From positions 248,001-312,000 of the forward strand of contig CAJFCJ010000021.1 of assembly GCA_904063045.1 (NCBI GenBank): a stretch of DNA of 64,000 nt, in the 5' to 3' direction. Each line of letters starts with the position of its first letter. The first letter of the stretch is position 1. Source of the DNA: Dimorphilus gyrociliatus (lineage: Eukaryota > Annelida > Polychaeta > Dinophilidae). Shown here piece by piece: positions 61,446 to 64,000 of this stretch. A program made the position numbers and the translations under genes. A model generated the notes under the pieces. That model did not search any database. It was not told where the DNA came from and was given only the letters and a program-made list of their open reading frames with translations.

Positions 61446-63547
61446 TTAACGTTTAATGACCTCTAAGTGTAACGGTTGTTTTGGAGCAATAACAGCTCCC
61501 TCTTTCAATGGAATTTTGTTTGGAGTCTTTTCAGTCATTACAATTGAATATTTTTTTAACAAACTAATAAGAGCTAACTTGACTTCCATAAGAGCGAAGC
61601 GTAAACCAACACAATTCCTTGGCCCTCCGCCAAAAGCAAGGAAAGCTAAATTGTTTCGATTTAATCGATTTTCTTTCGTATGTCGCATTGGATCGAATTC
61701 GTACGGATTGCTTCCCCAATGCTGCTCATCGTAATGTATCTTCCATACGTTAGCTTGCAGAATTGTTCCCTTTTTAAGGTTATATGGGCCTAACTTTGTA
61801 TCGGCTAGGCACATTCTATTGACTTGAGGAGAAGCAACTGGGTACATTCGAAGCACTTCTCTTACAACCATATCTAAATAAGGCATTGTGTCCAATACAC
61901 TTGCATTAAAAGGGCCCGGAACTTTGTCAATTTCTTCTTGTAGTTTTGCTTGAACTTTTTTGTTTTTTGCCAACTCGTATGCAGTAAATATGAGAACAGT
62001 TGAAGTTGTTTCGTAGCCTGCTAAAAGAAATAGAAAACTTTGATTTTTTACTTCGTCCTCTGTGAGCTTCTTTTGTCCATTAACATCGTCAAAAGAGAAT
62101 TGCCTTCCAAACGTAGGGGTTGGAGTGGGCGTCGGAGTTTGTACTGGAGAGTCTGAATCAGAACCGAGTTCACTTATGCTGTCCATACGCATTGTCAATC
62201 TTCTTCTGGGCTCTTCTTTTTCGGCGTCCAACATAAGTTGTAATAAATCTGGATGTTCTTTCGAAGTTATACCTTCATTGCGTCTTTGTTGAATAACTTT
62301 GTCAAGTCTGTCGAGAAGCCATCTGGAAGGCTCATCGACGTATTTTAAAACAAAGGTAAACAACTTGAAAAAGCTTCTTTTAATTTCTGGTACAATTGCT
62401 GGTAATAGAATATATAGAGGAGGTGAATCTGCTAATGCAAAAATTTGTCGGGATCTTTGTAAAAACGGATCATTCGGATTTGTTTGGGCTTGAACTTCCA
62501 TACCGAAGGCAGTTCGTCCGATTATATCGAATGTCAACGCTTGAAAAGCAGCATGGAGATCTTTCTTCTCTTGACCAAAACAGTTTATCATAGTAGAAAT
62601 ACATTCCTCCACAGTACCAGACATTTTCCTCAATTTAACTTTAGAAAAAGTAGGTGCTATTATTGACCTTAACCTCTTCCACCTGGAGGACCTCGCGTGT
62701 AGCATATGCATTCCGTCAACTCCTTCTGGGTCAGGTTGGATTGGAAACTCTTTCCGTGCATTCCAGTTTGAAAAATTAGTAATGAATGCATCTTTAAGTA
62801 GGGCAAGATCAGTAGTGACAACAATAGGTACACCGCCTTCATAATAACTATTGAACGTAATGAAAGAGAAAAATAAGTTTTTAAATAATGTATTGAATTA
62901 ATTTTGAATAGCTTTACCCAAAGGTATCTCCGTACTTTTCTCCCCATTCCGAAAGTAGTTGATGTGCAGGCTGTCAAAAAAACATAAAATAATTTATAGC
63001 AATTTGTATAAACAATAGTTTTACAAGTATATACCGTCTTTTTAAACAAATGTAAACAACCAAATAACCAATTGTTTCCCGGACCTTTTAGACCACCATT
63101 TTTCAAGGAGACCTGTTTCTTTTTTCTATATCTGATAATAGAGCAAAACCATAAGTAATTAGTAAATTTTCCACGCTAATTAATAGGAGTTACATTATTA
63201 ATTAAGTACGAATAAATCTACGCAGTTATTTATAAGTAATAGTGATATATAACATATGCTAAATTCTTTGCTAAGTAGGTCGGTTTGCATTCACTATCGC
63301 CTAGTTCTTAATCTCCTAAACCAATATTGATTTGAAGGAATGTAGGCCTATGCTAAACTTGATCAAGATAGTAATAAAATAAAAAAGTAAAAAGAGAAAG
63401 AAGAAGAAAAAAGAATACTTTGTTATAGAATCGAAAGGTTCTTATCGGGGATTTTAGGAGGAAAGTTATTTAATCTGGTAATACTTACGCGTAAAAACTT
63501 AGTAATGAGAAAAAAGAAATTGATAAGAAAATGACGACCACTTCCAT
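61446..63547 (-). CDS. cytochrome P450, CYP3/thromboxane synthase-like
   Basis: Four exons join in phase: 63547-63489, 63131-63035, 62970-62918 and 62847-61446, giving 536 aa. The N-terminus (MEVVVIFLSISFF) is an ER membrane anchor, followed by a short proline-glycine region (LKGPGNNW). Conserved parts are KYGDTFGYYEGG, the C-helix WKRLRSIIAPTFS, the I-helix LLAGYETTS at about 346, the EVLR (ExxR) of the K-helix, the PMRH region and the haem loop FGGGPRNCVG with ligand Cys482. The enzyme should be a microsomal monooxygenase needing P450 reductase; its substrate is unknown. Between the H region and the I-helix, residues about 285-327 form a Ser/Asp/Thr-Pro-rich insert with four TP repeats. The start at 63547 is the only ATG giving the anchor. 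Confidence 0.92.
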
Positions 63548-64000
63548 TTCAAATTGTGTGCGACGTTCGACTTTGGCGCGAGTATTATATAGTAATATAC
63601 GCACCAAATTCACCTTGCGTTATCCAATCACCTTTTAGCACTTAAAATTCTATGTATATATCGACCTGTACATTTCTTCTAGTTCCTAGTTTAACAAATA
63701 TTCATAAACAATGACGTCTATACGTACTAGTGACGTCATTGTCTATTAATTAGTACAACTAGTATATTATAATTGGTTTTCTATTCACTATTATAATTTC
63801 TTTAGGATCGTTTATATATTTATTACACTGAGTGCATTTATAATGAAAGAAATTTTTGAAATGCTTCTATATGTTTAAACGTTCAGTGCTTTTTATTTTT
63901 CCATATTTTACAGGACAATTTAACAATCAATTTTTTCTTTTTGCATTTAACAGTCCATATGCATTTTGAAATTTATGTAATAAATGTAATAAAAACAGTA
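63548..64000. other. upstream region of the P450 gene
   Basis: A TATA-like stretch (TATTATATAGTAATATA, near 63581-63597) lies about 35-50 bases before the P450 ATG in minus-strand direction. A palindromic double CRE lies at 63708-63742. The rest is AT-rich and no further coding frame is seen to the window end. Confidence 0.5.
63708..63742. promoter_or_regulatory. inverted repeat carrying two CRE sites
   Basis: Arms of 11 bp, ACAATGACGTC at 63708-63718 and GACGTCATTGT at 63732-63742, are exact reverse complements separated by 13 bases. Each arm holds a TGACGTC core; the right one is a full TGACGTCA. The spacer includes the small palindrome TACGTA. It lies about 160-195 bases upstream of the P450 start. 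Confidence 0.6.

Noticed and set aside
62062-62292. Gly-Val-repeat ORF on the + strand
   Set aside because: Antisense shadow of the TP-repeat insert of the P450.
1-64000. CRISPR arrays, tRNA or rRNA genes, transposon proteins and viral insertions
   Set aside because: I looked for spaced repeats, tRNA-like arms, transposase or reverse-transcriptase motifs and found none by eye. A tRNA scan and a repeat library search would be decisive and were not possible here.

Overview
The window is AT-rich animal (metazoan) nuclear DNA. Protein genes are split by GT-AG introns. Some introns are only about 44-75 nt and others reach 4 kb. There are many (TA)n, (CT)n and (GA)n microsatellites, and I see no recognisable transposon protein, operon or bacterial feature. 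The gene set (a NOTO-class homeobox gene, a receptor guanylate cyclase, a Munc13-4/BAIAP3 protein, an ankyrin-death protein and a CYP3-like P450) points to an invertebrate with a rather compact genome, about 5 kb per gene. A small-bodied lophotrochozoan such as an annelid would fit, but I cannot fix the species from sequence alone.

Layout. 1-7257: about 7 kb of AT-rich DNA with microsatellites and one unexplained 96-codon ORF. 7368-21828 (+): a nine-exon BAIAP3/UNC13D (Munc13-4) gene. 21829-25135: noncoding. 25136-28678 (-): a six-exon ANKDD1-type gene. 28679-32281: noncoding, with CRE-like and CTCF-like sites. 32282-33628 (+): a three-exon NOTO homeobox gene. 33629-36731: mostly noncoding, with two small divergent unidentified ORFs. 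36732-44049 (+): a seven-exon receptor guanylate cyclase. 44419-47204 (-): two tandem hydroxylysine kinase (HYKK) genes. 47583-48465 (-): a short TCF20/RAI1-type ePHD protein. 49484-53996 (+): a nine-exon CSB/ERCC6 helicase. 54831-55715 (+): ribosomal protein SA. 55956-57838 (-): a nine-exon gamma-glutamyl hydrolase with an unusual C-terminal membrane anchor. 58257-60973 (+): a ten-exon ARPC1 gene. 61446-63547 (-): a four-exon CYP3-like cytochrome P450. 63548-64000: P450 upstream DNA with a palindromic double CRE.

The genes do not form one pathway. Local relationships are the HYKK duplication, two divergent promoter pairs (ePHD/CSB and GGH/ARPC1), and three tail-to-tail pairs (guanylate cyclase/HYKK, RPSA/GGH and ARPC1/P450). 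RPSA and GGH probably overlap at their 3' ends. All exon models were built by reading splice sites and checking phase by hand. Each gives an open frame of the expected family length, but none is supported by transcript data. No clearly novel system was found. The most unusual items are the membrane-anchored gamma-glutamyl hydrolase, the Ser/Thr-Pro insert in the P450, the miniature TCF20/RAI1-like protein, the palindromic CRE upstream of the P450, and a CTCF-like motif repeated through the noncoding DNA.
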